A stretch of DNA of 64,000 bases from Streptomyces sp. S465 (GCF_026898115.1 NZ_CP114036.1:4582001-4646000); one strand, 5' to 3'. Shown: positions 44,409-52,421, counted from the stretch's first letter. Numbers and translations are program-made. Notes: generated by a model from the letters alone, not told the origin.

Positions 44409-44792
44409 TCAGTCAGACCTGGTCACGATCGTGACCGTGATCCGCTTCGTCTTGGCCGGTTCGGTCAGGTCTAGGCCCGAGCCGTCGGCCATGAGGAGGC
44501 GGACGGTAGGGCGGCTGGCCCCGGCAGCAAGCCGGTAGGGCTCAGCAGATTCGAGCGGTACGACCCGACCCGTACGCTGCAGATCGAACGAGATACGGTG
44601 GCCGGCCGTGTGTATGTTGATGATGCGCTCAACGACGTCCACCTCTGTCACCGCCTCCCCTACGAGCGCTTCTGGAAGCGGCGAAACGGACTTGAGCGAG
44701 TTGACGCCGAGCACCTGGAGCATGGCGATCTTCTTCCCTTTGAGTCGCTCCAGGAGCGGTGCGATCTCGGCTGCGGACTGGATGGTGGCCAT
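44409..44792 (-). CDS. Small protein resembling the Fpg/Nei N-terminal domain
   Basis: A 127-aa protein. LKGKKIAMLQVLGVNSL, EALVGEAVTEVDVVERIINI, GHRISFDLQRTGRVVPLE and RPTVRLLMADGSGLDL-TEP follow the strand order of the N-terminal beta-sandwich of formamidopyrimidine-DNA glycosylases (MutM/Nei). The catalytic N-terminal Pro-Glu is absent (it begins MATIQSAAEIAP), and so are the H2TH and zinc-finger domains. If the likeness is real it is a non-catalytic DNA- or base-recognition module. It is the first gene of the operon with the GHKL ATPase and DUF4338 protein. The likeness is from eye comparison only. Confidence 0.55.
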   Translation of the reverse strand: MATIQSAAEIAPLLERLKGKKIAMLQVLGVNSLKSVSPLPEALVGEAVTEVDVVERIINIHTAGHRISFDLQRTGRVVPLESAEPYRLAAGASRPTVRLLMADGSGLDLTEPAKTKRITVTIVTRSD

Positions 44793-45029
44793 GTGAGCAT
44801 CATGGCTGAAGAAGCAGGGCGTGTGCGCCAGGCCCGGCAGTTACTGTTCCGAGTATCCGCTGCCCTCCTTGTCAATCTGTAGTCAGGCACCCGGCATCCA
44901 GGGTTCCTTCCTGGGCGGGACAGGATCTCCACTTCAGATGACCAGCACGAACGGCCCGATAGCCGAGTCTGAGAACTCGGTGCCGAGCCCGACCCGCCGC
45001 TGAGTACGACGCCGACCTGGCCGGTTTTA

Positions 45030-45236
45030 ATGGCACGAATCCACGTCGCGAGCGGCTGCACCACGCACGGCCTTCGCCCGTCCCGCGTCAGGGCCGGAAC
45101 CACACCCACGGCCATGGCCGCACTGCGCAACCTTGCCATCGGCGCATCCGCCTGGTCGGAAGCGGCATTGCCGTCGGCCTCCGCAAGCACTCCCGCAACA
45201 CCACCGGGCCGCCCAATACTCTCGGCATCACGTAAT
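45030..45236 (+). pseudogene. Transposase remnant (ISAs1-like C-terminus)
   Basis: AGTTPTAMAALRNLAIGA, then after a frameshift near 45150 RLVGSGIAVGLRKHSRNTTG and NTLGIT followed by TAA, resembles the C-terminal end of ISAs1-type DDE transposases. Nothing of the catalytic part remains. 44793-45029 and 45237-45456 hold no gene I can recognise. Confidence 0.5.
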
Positions 45237-45456
45237 CAAAACCAATCCGCAACCACAAGAGCGACGCCGTCCTTGTCTCGGTCGTCCGGGTGGATCCGTG
45301 CTCGCCATGCACTGCTCCTGGGCTGAGCTTCCTTGGGAGCCAATCGGGAGCCGACCCCCTTCCTGAGCCCCCCGAGAGCACGCGAAACTGACTGATGCCA
45401 GCCCGCTGAACAGGGCAAGCGACGCCTGCGCAGGTAACGATCTCACCCGAACCTAA

Positions 45457-45499
45457 TTCGGGACGAAGAGGTCGTGGGTTCAAAGCCCGCCACCCCGAC
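45457..45499. repeat. attR core
   Basis: The second copy of the 43-bp att core, from TTCGGGACGAAG to CCACCCCGAC, with one mismatch to attL. It is a leftover 3' half of the original chromosomal tRNA-Pro gene and marks the right end of the 19.4-kb element. Confidence 0.92.
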
Positions 45500-45511
45500 T
45501 GAAGGAACAGG

Positions 45512-45545
45512 CCGGAGGCCCCTCTCGTACGAGAGGGGCCTCCGG
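45512..45545 (+). terminator. Original tRNA-Pro terminator
   Basis: CCGGAGGCCCCTCTCGT and ACGAGAGGGGCCTCCGG are perfect complements with no loop in the pairing as written (the centre GTAC would form the turn). It lies 13 bp after attR, so before integration it would have followed the chromosomal tRNA gene. Confidence 0.75.
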
Positions 45546-46142
45546 TGCGTTCGGGTGACGTGTGACACATCCCCGCCGCCGATCCGGCGGTGTGACCCCG
45601 TCGTCATCGTGGCCACCGGTGCCGCCGTACCGTCTCGTCCTCGGCTTCGCCTCGCTGATCTTTCTCCGGGGGCGTGCTCCCGGTCGGCTGTCCGTGGTGC
45701 ATGACGGGCTCCCCTGCGCATTTGTCCATGATCGCGCCGGGGCGCGCCCGTGCGGCGTTAGGCATCGCTCCGCCCCGGGCGGGTCGCGGCCCTTGCGGTG
45801 AGCTCCAGCAGCAGTGCCTGGAGCATCGACGAGCGGTCGAAAGACGATGGGCCAGCGCATACGAGCTGAAGGGCGATCCGGAAGAGCCATCGGCGTATCA
45901 ACTGACTGGTGCACGCTTCCCCGTTCACTGCGTCTCCACCCCCGGTTGCGTTCCTGGCGCGCCATCACGTCCAGGTGGCCGCCTACCATTGGAGGGCGTG
46001 GTGCCGGGATGGGCACAGGTGCGCCGCGGCGGACCGTGGGTACACCGGGGGCCCGAAGCGGGCGCACTTCGGGTAAAGGCTTAGTAAAGCCGCCATCGAC
46101 TCCTAGCATGAGTTCCACCGGAGGAACTCGATCGGGGGCGTC
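45546..46142. other. Intergenic region right of the element
   Basis: About 600 bp between attR and the HTH/TPR regulator. I find no convincing gene; open frames here lack a plausible start and typical protein composition. The last 60 bp (46085-46142, with CCGGAGGAACTCGATCGGGGGCG) should hold the regulator's ribosome binding site. Confidence 0.35.
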
Positions 46143-47522
46143 ATGAGCAATCGCCGAGAGCCCAATCACCAGCTCGAGGCCTTACTCGCCGAAGCGCGGT
46201 TCTCGCGCAAGGGGCTGGCCCGGCGGGTGAGTGAACTCGCGGCCACGCAGGGGCTCAGCGTGCTCTGTGACCACACGTCCGTCGCTCGCTGGCTGTCCGG
46301 TTCGGTTCCCAGAGATCCGACCCCGACGCTTCTCGCCCAGGTGTTCTCGCACCACATCGGACGCACGGTGACACCTCGCGACCTCGGCATGGAAATGGCA
46401 TCCGAGGACCAGACGATCGGCCTCCGCTATCCCAGAACCCTGGGATGCGCCGTAGAAACGGTCACCCGCTTGTGGAGGTATGACGTGGAACGCCGCGGGT
46501 TTCTCACGGACTCGGTCTTCGCCGCCGGAGCCGTATCGGTCGCCAGCCGCGACTGGCTCATCGGCAGCCCGCGCGAAGACCTCAGTCAGCACAGCAGGTC
46601 CACCCGGGTGACGATGGCCGACGTGCGCGAAGTACGCGCGCTGGGCGATGAATTCGAGCGGCTCAGCCATGAGTTCGGGTCACAGCGGATCCGCCGGCAC
46701 ATGGTGAACTACCTGCGCTACGACGTCGGGCCGCTGCTGAAGAAATCCCGTACGGACACGGTGGGCCGGGCACTGTTGCAGACCGCCGCGGAGTTCACCG
46801 CATCGGCGGGCTATATGGCCATCGACTGCAATCAGCTGAATCTCGCCGAGCGCTACTACATCCAGGCTCTCGCCCTGGCCAGCGCCGCCGATTCACGGCA
46901 TTACGGAGCGCAGGTGATGGCCACGCACATGGGCCATCTCGCGCTCTACGCCGAGCATCCGGCCGAGGCGGTGCAGCTGGCCGAGGCGGCTCGGGCCGGG
47001 GGCCGGCAGAACGGCGAGCCCCTCGGCATCGCGGTGTCCTGGGTGGTCGAAGCGCGCGGCCACGCCCGGATGGGCGACGCCCGAGCCTGCGGCCGGGCGC
47101 TGTCGGAGGCGGAACGGCACTTCGGCCGGTCGGGCCCGGCCCATGATTCACCGCCGTATCTGCGGTATTTCAAGGAGGCATATCTGGCGGATGCCTTCGC
47201 GCACTGCTTCAGGGATCTCAACCAGCCGAAGAAGGCCAGTGAGTACGCGATGGCCGCATTGCGCGATCTGCCCGCGACACATATACGCCGACGGGCCATC
47301 AACACCGGGATTCTCGCGCATGCCAATCTGTCGAAGGACGAGCCGGAGGAGGCCGCACGGCACGGTCTCGAGGCGGTGCGGCTGACACGTCAGCTGCATT
47401 CCCCGCGGGCCTTTCGCCGGATCGCCCGGCTGCGCAAGCGTTTCGATCCGTACCGGCAGGCACCGGGCGTCGCCGCGTTCCTGGAGCAGGCCGATGGTCT
47501 TGTCGCGGACGCTGCTGTCTGA
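46143..47522 (+). CDS. HTH- and TPR-containing regulator
   Basis: A 459-aa protein with a purine-rich stretch before ATG 46143. Residues 5-75 form a lambda-repressor-like helix-turn-helix (FSRKGLARRVSELAATQG ... DHTSVARWLSGSVPRDP). From about 195 onward come helical repeats of the TPR type (NLAERYYIQALALASAADS, AVQLAEAARAGGRQNGEPLG, KASEYAMAALRDLP). This is the layout of a large Streptomyces family that includes the development/antibiotic regulator NsdA. Ligand and targets are unknown. Its 3' end runs into a tandem repeat. Confidence 0.8.
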   Translation: MSNRREPNHQLEALLAEARFSRKGLARRVSELAATQGLSVLCDHTSVARWLSGSVPRDPTPTLLAQVFSHHIGRTVTPRDLGMEMASEDQTIGLRYPRTLGCAVETVTRLWRYDVERRGFLTDSVFAAGAVSVASRDWLIGSPREDLSQHSRSTRVTMADVREVRALGDEFERLSHEFGSQRIRRHMVNYLRYDVGPLLKKSRTDTVGRALLQTAAEFTASAGYMAIDCNQLNLAERYYIQALALASAADSRHYGAQVMATHMGHLALYAEHPAEAVQLAEAARAGGRQNGEPLGIAVSWVVEARGHARMGDARACGRALSEAERHFGRSGPAHDSPPYLRYFKEAYLADAFAHCFRDLNQPKKASEYAMAALRDLPATHIRRRAINTGILAHANLSKDEPEEAARHGLEAVRLTRQLHSPRAFRRIARLRKRFDPYRQAPGVAAFLEQADGLVADAAV

Positions 47523-47603
47523 GCGGCGCTGCTTTTCTGAGCGGCGCTGCCGTATGAGTGGCGCTGCTGTCTGAAAGGTGCTGCTGTGTGAAAGGTGTTG
47601 CTA
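47511..47603. repeat. Degenerate 17-bp tandem repeat over a stop codon
   Basis: Five head-to-tail copies of a unit like GCTGCTGTCTGAGCGGC (17-18 bp) start at 47511 inside the last codons of the HTH/TPR gene and run to about 47595, then GTTGC. Each unit carries a TGA in one frame or another; the first supplies the gene's stop. Confidence 0.8.
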
Positions 47604-47613
47604 CCCGCATCTC

Positions 47614-48255
47614 TCAGAGCTGGTCGGTGAGGTCGGGGCCGAGGCCGTCGATCTCGTCGGGTTCGGCGATGCCATAGCCCTCGGCACATCCGAAGTATGT
47701 GGGTTGGCCGGGCCGGGCGGAGGTGCCGAGCAGGGAGTCGAGGGCCCGCAGGGCCGCGGCCAGGCGGGGCGCGTTGCGCCGCTGGACGTCCGGGTGGGGG
47801 ACGCCCCGGAAGTCGTAGCGGCCCCAGATGTCGTGGAACACCTCGACGGCCGCCGTCAGAGCGTGGTCGTCCGGGTCGACCGTCAGCACGACGAGATCGC
47901 GCTCACGCCGCTCCCCGCCCTCGGCGTCGAACCATGTGCCCTTACCGGTGACGGCGATGGGTCCGACCTGGGCGTCCGGGTACCCCACGGGGCGGCTCCG
48001 CCGGACCCGCCGGGCCAGTTCCGCCGCGTCGAACCGGCCCATGACCGGCAGCCGCGTGAGCACGCCGATGCCGCCGACGCCATGGACGAACCACATCCAC
48101 TCCAGGACGTCCGCCTCCAACAGCCCGTGCTCCCTCAGCACGGCCGACATCCGCGCCGCCGTCATCAGCGCCGGCTCCAGACCGGGGGCGGCGAAGGCGT
48201 CCAATTCCCATTCCCACGAGGCGCATTCCCGCGGCGCCCGCATCAAGAAGGACAT
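47614..48255 (-). CDS. Hypothetical protein (213 aa)
   Basis: A gene I do not recognise, with typical G/C-ending codons. The N-terminus is MSFLMRAPRECASWEWELDA; a mid-part VLEWMWFVHGVGGIGVLTRL could be a short hydrophobic or buried helix, and a charged strand-rich part follows (GGERRERDLVVLTVDPDDHA). No signal peptide. It lies 16 bp after the next upstream minus-strand gene, so the two are probably co-transcribed. Confidence 0.65.
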   Translation of the reverse strand: MSFLMRAPRECASWEWELDAFAAPGLEPALMTAARMSAVLREHGLLEADVLEWMWFVHGVGGIGVLTRLPVMGRFDAAELARRVRRSRPVGYPDAQVGPIAVTGKGTWFDAEGGERRERDLVVLTVDPDDHALTAAVEVFHDIWGRYDFRGVPHPDVQRRNAPRLAAALRALDSLLGTSARPGQPTYFGCAEGYGIAEPDEIDGLGPDLTDQL

Positions 48256-48271
48256 GCTTGTCTCGGTCTCT

Positions 48272-48724
48272 TCACCTCGCGGCCAGCCCCAGCACGGCCT
48301 CCGCGTTGGCCAGCATCCGTGCGATGTCGATGGGGAGGTGCTGGAACTCCTCCATCACGACGTCGTACGGCTCCACCCGGTGGGTCTGTCCATCGCGGCC
48401 CTCGGTCTCGATGAGATAGCGGTAACCGGCCGGGGAGCTCCGGTCGCCGACTCTCTTCCAGGCCGCTCCATGGCGTCGTACCAGCACATCGCCCAGGTAG
48501 GAGGTCAGGTCCGTGTGCAGCGTGATCCAGTCCGACTGCTCGAATTCACCGAGCGGCAGCCGGTCCACATAGTGCTGAAGGCCGGGCATGAGCGCCAAGG
48601 CGTCCTCCGCGTACCGCGCGGGCGCCACCCCGAGCATCATCGCGAGGCCGACGACGTTGCGGTGCGCCCCTTCCGCCCACTCCACGGCCTCCGCGGCCGC
48701 CCCCTCCGGTGTTGTGTTCCGCAT
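48272..48724 (-). CDS. Hypothetical protein (150 aa)
   Basis: Starts at ATG 48724 (GTG 48730 possible). Cytoplasmic, mixed alpha/beta, with WITLHTDLTSYLGDVLVRRH and YRYLIETEGRDGQTHRVEPY. No family recognised. It shares a likely transcript with the 213-aa gene. Confidence 0.65.
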   Translation of the reverse strand: MRNTTPEGAAAEAVEWAEGAHRNVVGLAMMLGVAPARYAEDALALMPGLQHYVDRLPLGEFEQSDWITLHTDLTSYLGDVLVRRHGAAWKRVGDRSSPAGYRYLIETEGRDGQTHRVEPYDVVMEEFQHLPIDIARMLANAEAVLGLAAR

Positions 48725-48756
48725 CCGCACAGCATTTCAGCCACGCCGGCCGACCG

Positions 48757-50307
48757 CTATGGCCGACTCAGTGAGCGGGTGATGCCCGCCGCGATGGTGG
48801 TGGCCAGGATCCAGCCGGTGACGATGAGGGTGTAGGAGAGCCACTGGCACCAGCCCTGTGGTGCGAAGGCCGACTGCTGACCGAAATCGGTGATCGGCAG
48901 CAGCAGGTCCACGGTGTAGAAGACGGGGTTGAAATCGGGGGCCTCATCCGCCTTCAGGGGACGGGGCCGGTCCAGGGTGAAGGCGATGGCGCCGGTGAGG
49001 AGGAGGGCCAACAGCCATCCGGCGGCGCGCAGGGGACGGAAGCCGTAGCCGACGGTGATGTCCTGGAGGTGGCCCCAGGCCCTGGCGTACGGGGGGAGGG
49101 TGCGGCGGTGCCTGCGGAGCTTGGCGAGTTGGACGGTGCGGGCGGCGGCGTCGTCGCCCGCAGTGCGGTAGGCGGCGGTCAACTGCTCGTAGGCGTACGG
49201 CAGATAGCCCGACTCCTCGCGCTCCAGCAGCGGCAGACGCTGTTCGGCGGGGAGGTCGGGAGTGAGTCTGCGATAGCTGAGGCCGTCGATCCTGACCCGG
49301 TCGGGCCAGGTCTCCGGGGCGATGTGCAGCAGATCGGCCTGGCAGCCACGGAGGTTCACCGTGCCCTCGATCGGGGCGGCCGCGCGCAGCCACAGCTCAC
49401 CTATCACACAGCTGCTGGCGCGCAGGGCCTGGCCGCCGGGGTTGGAGAGCCGGGCGTAGGCGAGGTTCAGGTGACGGGGGATTCTGGCGCCGCTGATGTT
49501 GACGCGGCCATGGGCGCGCAGCCGCATCGCGCGCAGGTCGGTGCCGACCGACAGGGTCTCGGCGTGCAGGGCGTTGTGGCCGGGGTGGTGCAGTACGGCG
49601 TCGTCGAGATTGACCTCACCGGTGACGGCGGCCCCGTTCAGCCGGACCTGGCCGTGGGACACGAGCCCGGCGGCGGCTATGTCGTTGCCCACGACCACAT
49701 GGTTGAGCTCCAGCGCCGGCTCCTGGAGTGTGTCGGGGTCCGGGGTGCCAGGGGTGTGCTGCCCACTGGGTGCGGTGTGCGATCCATCGGGGTTGTCGGG
49801 TCCGTCAGGGGCTTCCGGGGAGACGCCCAGACGCGCTCCGTCGAGGAAGATCGCCCCGGCGATCTGGGATCCCGCGAGCCTTACGGGGCCCGCGATACGG
49901 CAGCGGCTCATCCGCAGCACCCCCTCGACGCGGAGCGCTCCCGCGGTGAGGGCGGGCAGCACGGAATCGCTGAGCACCAGGGCGCGCAGCTGCGCCCCGT
50001 AGAGCATCGGGCCTTCGGTGAAGTGGCAGGAGCGCAGCCGTATGGAGTGCTGGACCACCCCGTATCGGAGGTCGAGGCGCCCGGTGATGCGCGCACCCGC
50101 CAGCTTCAGCCCCGCTATCTCCCCGCTCCGGCTCTCCCCGCCGACCAGCAATGCCCGCAGCACCTCGGCCCGTACGGTCCGCTCGGGACCCCATGCCGCA
50201 CCGGCTGCCGGGTCGTCATCGGCGCTTTCGCGCAGATCGACGCCCTCGCCCAGCGGGAACGCCGCACAGACGCGGCGCTCGGCTGGGGTCGGGTCGGCGA
50301 TCTCCAT
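48757..50307 (-). CDS. Membrane protein with pentapeptide-like beta-helix
   Basis: A 516-aa protein. Residues 60-340 are built of short repeats with A(N/D)LxG-like strands (AGLKLAGARITGRLDLRYGV, HGRVNISGARIPRHLNLAYA), typical of a pentapeptide or quadrilateral beta-helix, with a Pro/Asp-rich insert near 160-185. Two hydrophobic helices lie near the C-terminus (about 430-450 and 485-507), separated by VDLLLPITDFGQQSAF. Function unknown; Streptomyces annotations sometimes say 'oxidoreductase' without sequence support. Its start is about 10 bp downstream of the MazG-like gene's stop. Confidence 0.75.
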   Translation of the reverse strand: MEIADPTPAERRVCAAFPLGEGVDLRESADDDPAAGAAWGPERTVRAEVLRALLVGGESRSGEIAGLKLAGARITGRLDLRYGVVQHSIRLRSCHFTEGPMLYGAQLRALVLSDSVLPALTAGALRVEGVLRMSRCRIAGPVRLAGSQIAGAIFLDGARLGVSPEAPDGPDNPDGSHTAPSGQHTPGTPDPDTLQEPALELNHVVVGNDIAAAGLVSHGQVRLNGAAVTGEVNLDDAVLHHPGHNALHAETLSVGTDLRAMRLRAHGRVNISGARIPRHLNLAYARLSNPGGQALRASSCVIGELWLRAAAPIEGTVNLRGCQADLLHIAPETWPDRVRIDGLSYRRLTPDLPAEQRLPLLEREESGYLPYAYEQLTAAYRTAGDDAAARTVQLAKLRRHRRTLPPYARAWGHLQDITVGYGFRPLRAAGWLLALLLTGAIAFTLDRPRPLKADEAPDFNPVFYTVDLLLPITDFGQQSAFAPQGWCQWLSYTLIVTGWILATTIAAGITRSLSRP

Positions 50308-50316
50308 CGGCGGGGC

Positions 50317-50730
50317 CTATTCGGCCGTGCCCGGCCGGCCCGGCCAGCCCTGGCGGCGCAGGACGGCCGGGATGTCGGGGGCCTGGTAGTGGTCGCCCTT
50401 GAGGACCTTGCCGTCGGCGCGCAGGGTGGGGCGGCCGTCGGGGCCGAGTTTGGTCATGTTGGCCCGGTGGATCTCGGCGATCACCGCGTCGAGGTCGATG
50501 CCGTGGACCAGGGCGGTGCCGTAGGCGACGTAGACGACGTCGGCCAGCTCATGGGCGAGGTGGTCGAGGGTGCCGTGGGCGCTCGCCTCGGCTACTTCGG
50601 CGCACTCCTCGGCCAGCAGGTTCTGGCGGTGGGCGGCGAGTTGCGGTGGGACCTCGGTGGGGGTCGTACGGGCGTCGAGGCCGAAGGCCAGGTGGAATTC
50701 GCGGACGAGGTCGGCGGGAGAGGGACGCAT
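50317..50730 (-). CDS. MazG-like nucleotide pyrophosphohydrolase
   Basis: A 137-aa protein with the all-alpha NTP-pyrophosphatase motif EECAEVAEA followed by HELADVVYVAYGTAL (EExxE...ExxD). This is the metal site of MazG/dUTPase-type enzymes, which hydrolyse non-canonical or excess NTPs to NMP and PPi. The C-terminal part (TKLGPDGRPTLRADGKVLKG) resembles phosphoribosyl-ATP pyrophosphohydrolase-like members. Precise substrate unknown. It is upstream of the beta-helix protein on the same strand. Confidence 0.82.
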   Translation of the reverse strand: MRPSPADLVREFHLAFGLDARTTPTEVPPQLAAHRQNLLAEECAEVAEASAHGTLDHLAHELADVVYVAYGTALVHGIDLDAVIAEIHRANMTKLGPDGRPTLRADGKVLKGDHYQAPDIPAVLRRQGWPGRPGTAE

Positions 50731-50898
50731 TCGTCCGATCGTACGTGTGCGCTGTGCGCTCCCGCCGGATCACGCCAATCCCCCGCCCCCCGCCAATCTC
50801 GCGCCGGCTCTCGCACCGGCTCCCGCGCCTCCGGCTCCGCCAACTTCTACAGTGTTGTAGATTTTGGAGACCGGTCCATCGAGTACCAGGAGGAGATC

Positions 50899-51474
50899 GT
50901 GGGAGTTTCCCTGTCCAAAGGCGGCAATGTCTCGCTGAGCAAGGAGGCGCCGGGCCTGAGCGCGGTCGTCGTCGGCCTGGGCTGGGACGTGCGGACGACG
51001 ACGGGCACCGACTACGACCTCGACGCGAGCGCCCTGCTGTGCGACGAGGCCGGGAAGGTGGCGTCCAACCAGCACTTCGTCTTCTACAACAACCTCACCA
51101 GCCCCGACGGTTCGGTCGAGCACACCGGCGACAACCTGACCGGTGAGGGCGAGGGCGATGACGAGGCCATCAAGGTCAACCTGGCCGCGGTGCCCGCCGA
51201 GATCGCCAGGATCGTCTTCCCGGTCTCCATCCACGACGCCGACAGCCGCGGCCAGAGCTTCGGCCAGGTCCGCAACGCCTTCATCCGGGTGGTCAACCAG
51301 GCCGACAACGCCGAACTCGCCCGCTACGACCTGAGCGAGGACGCGGCGACCGAGACGGCGATGGTCTTCGGCGAGCTCTACCGCCATGGCGCGGAGTGGA
51401 AGTTCCGCGCGGTCGGCCAGGGGTACGCCTCGGGTCTGGCGGGCATCGCCTCCGACTTCGGCGTCAACCTCTGA
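50899..51474 (+). CDS. terD: TerD-family tellurium/stress protein
   Basis: A 191-aa protein starting at GTG 50899 with CCAGGAGGAG upstream. It begins GVSLSKGGNVSLSKEAPGL and has the TerD hallmarks LGWDVRTTTGTDYDLDASAL, FVFYNNLTSPDGSVEHTGDN and IHDADSRGQSFGQV, whose acidic residues bind calcium. Full family length. Streptomyces has many terD copies, tied to stress response and development. It stands alone here. Confidence 0.93.
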   Translation: MGVSLSKGGNVSLSKEAPGLSAVVVGLGWDVRTTTGTDYDLDASALLCDEAGKVASNQHFVFYNNLTSPDGSVEHTGDNLTGEGEGDDEAIKVNLAAVPAEIARIVFPVSIHDADSRGQSFGQVRNAFIRVVNQADNAELARYDLSEDAATETAMVFGELYRHGAEWKFRAVGQGYASGLAGIASDFGVNL

Positions 51475-51504
51475 TCCCGGTCTCCGGCCCCCGGGACGGC
51501 CTTA

Positions 51505-51910
51505 CCCCTGGTCGTCGAGCGCGTCGGTGACCGTGCGGGTCCCCTGGAGGGCGGCCGGCAGGTCCCTGGGCGTGGTGGCGTCGCCGACGGTACGGACAGC
51601 CGGAGCGTGGTGTGCGGCCAGTGTCCCAGCAGGACCACCTGATGGCCTCCTCCCGCCGCCTCGTCGGCTCCCTGGAGGCCGGCGGCGCCGGAGCCCAGGG
51701 CGGTGAACCGCGAGGGAGGTACGGGGGACGCGCCGACCGACGAGGCTCGGCCGCCGCGTCCCCAGCCCGGGTCGACCGGGCAAGCCGTGGTGCGGCCCGC
51801 GTGCGCCTCGCCCCAGCAGGCATCGCAGTAGACGCAGGGCCGGATCTCCGCCTCCGGTCCCGCCCGTGTCCTCGCCGGGAGGGCGGCGTCCGCGCTCATG
51901 CCCATGCCGG
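51505..51910 (-). pseudogene. Decayed NADH:flavin oxidoreductase (FadH-like) 3' part
   Basis: On the minus strand one frame reads IRPCVYCDACWGEAHAGRTT and ACPVDPGWGRGG, the Fe-S cysteine and following segment of the TMADH/2,4-dienoyl-CoA reductase family, then ALGSGAAGLQGADEAAGGGH and QVVLLGH, the FAD-binding glycine motif. In another frame AVRTVGDATTPRDLPAALQG gives the family's C-terminus. The flavin TIM barrel and most of the nucleotide-binding half are missing. A relic of a deleted gene; nothing else is seen in 51475-52004. Confidence 0.6.
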
Positions 51911-52004
51911 GGACCGGCACCCCCGCCCCCGGCCGGACGCGCCGGGACCGCTGCCCGTCCGCGCCCTGTAGCACCTTTCGCGCCGCCCGAGAGACAATGC
52001 GAGG

Positions 52005-52421
52005 GTGACCGAGCGCAAGCCTCCGGGCATCAGCTTCGAGACCTGGGCCGACCGGCAGATCCGCGAGGCGGAGGAACGCGGCGCGTTCGCCGACCTCCCC
52101 GGCAAGGGAAAGCCTCTCCCCGGCCTCAACAGGCCCTATGACGATCTGTGGTGGGTCAAGGAGAAGATGGCCCGCGAGAATCTGTCGTTCCTGCCCCCGA
52201 CACTCGTGCTGCGCAAAGAGGCGGAGGACGCGCTCGCCGCCGTCGAGAAGGCACCGTCGGAGCGGGTGGTGCGGGAGATCCTCGCGGACGTCAATGACAA
52301 GATCCGTGAGGCGATCCGGCGGCCCCCGCCCGGCCCGCCGCTCAATCTCGCCCCCTTCGACATCGACGAGATCGTCCGGGAGTGGCGAGAGCGCCGGGAC
52401 CCGCCCGCGCACGAGGACTGA
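52005..52421 (+). CDS. DUF1992 (DnaJ homologue subfamily C member 28-like) protein
   Basis: A 138-aa protein starting at GTG 52005. It has the DUF1992 pattern: ADRQIREAEERGAFADLPGK, GKPLPGLNRPYDDLWWVKEK and a helical C-terminus (VVREILADVNDKIREAIRR). The domain is found in bacteria and eukaryotic DNAJC28; function unknown. Confidence 0.87.
   Translation: MTERKPPGISFETWADRQIREAEERGAFADLPGKGKPLPGLNRPYDDLWWVKEKMARENLSFLPPTLVLRKEAEDALAAVEKAPSERVVREILADVNDKIREAIRRPPPGPPLNLAPFDIDEIVREWRERRDPPAHED

Noticed and set aside
45457..45499. A second tRNA-Pro gene
   Set aside because: Only the anticodon loop to the 3' end is present; the sequence before it cannot form the acceptor 5' strand or D arm, so it is an att remnant.
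45480..46169. Long minus-strand open frame right of attR
   Set aside because: Composition is Arg/Pro-rich without any motif, no ribosome binding site, and it crosses the tRNA terminator hairpin and the promoter region of the HTH/TPR gene.
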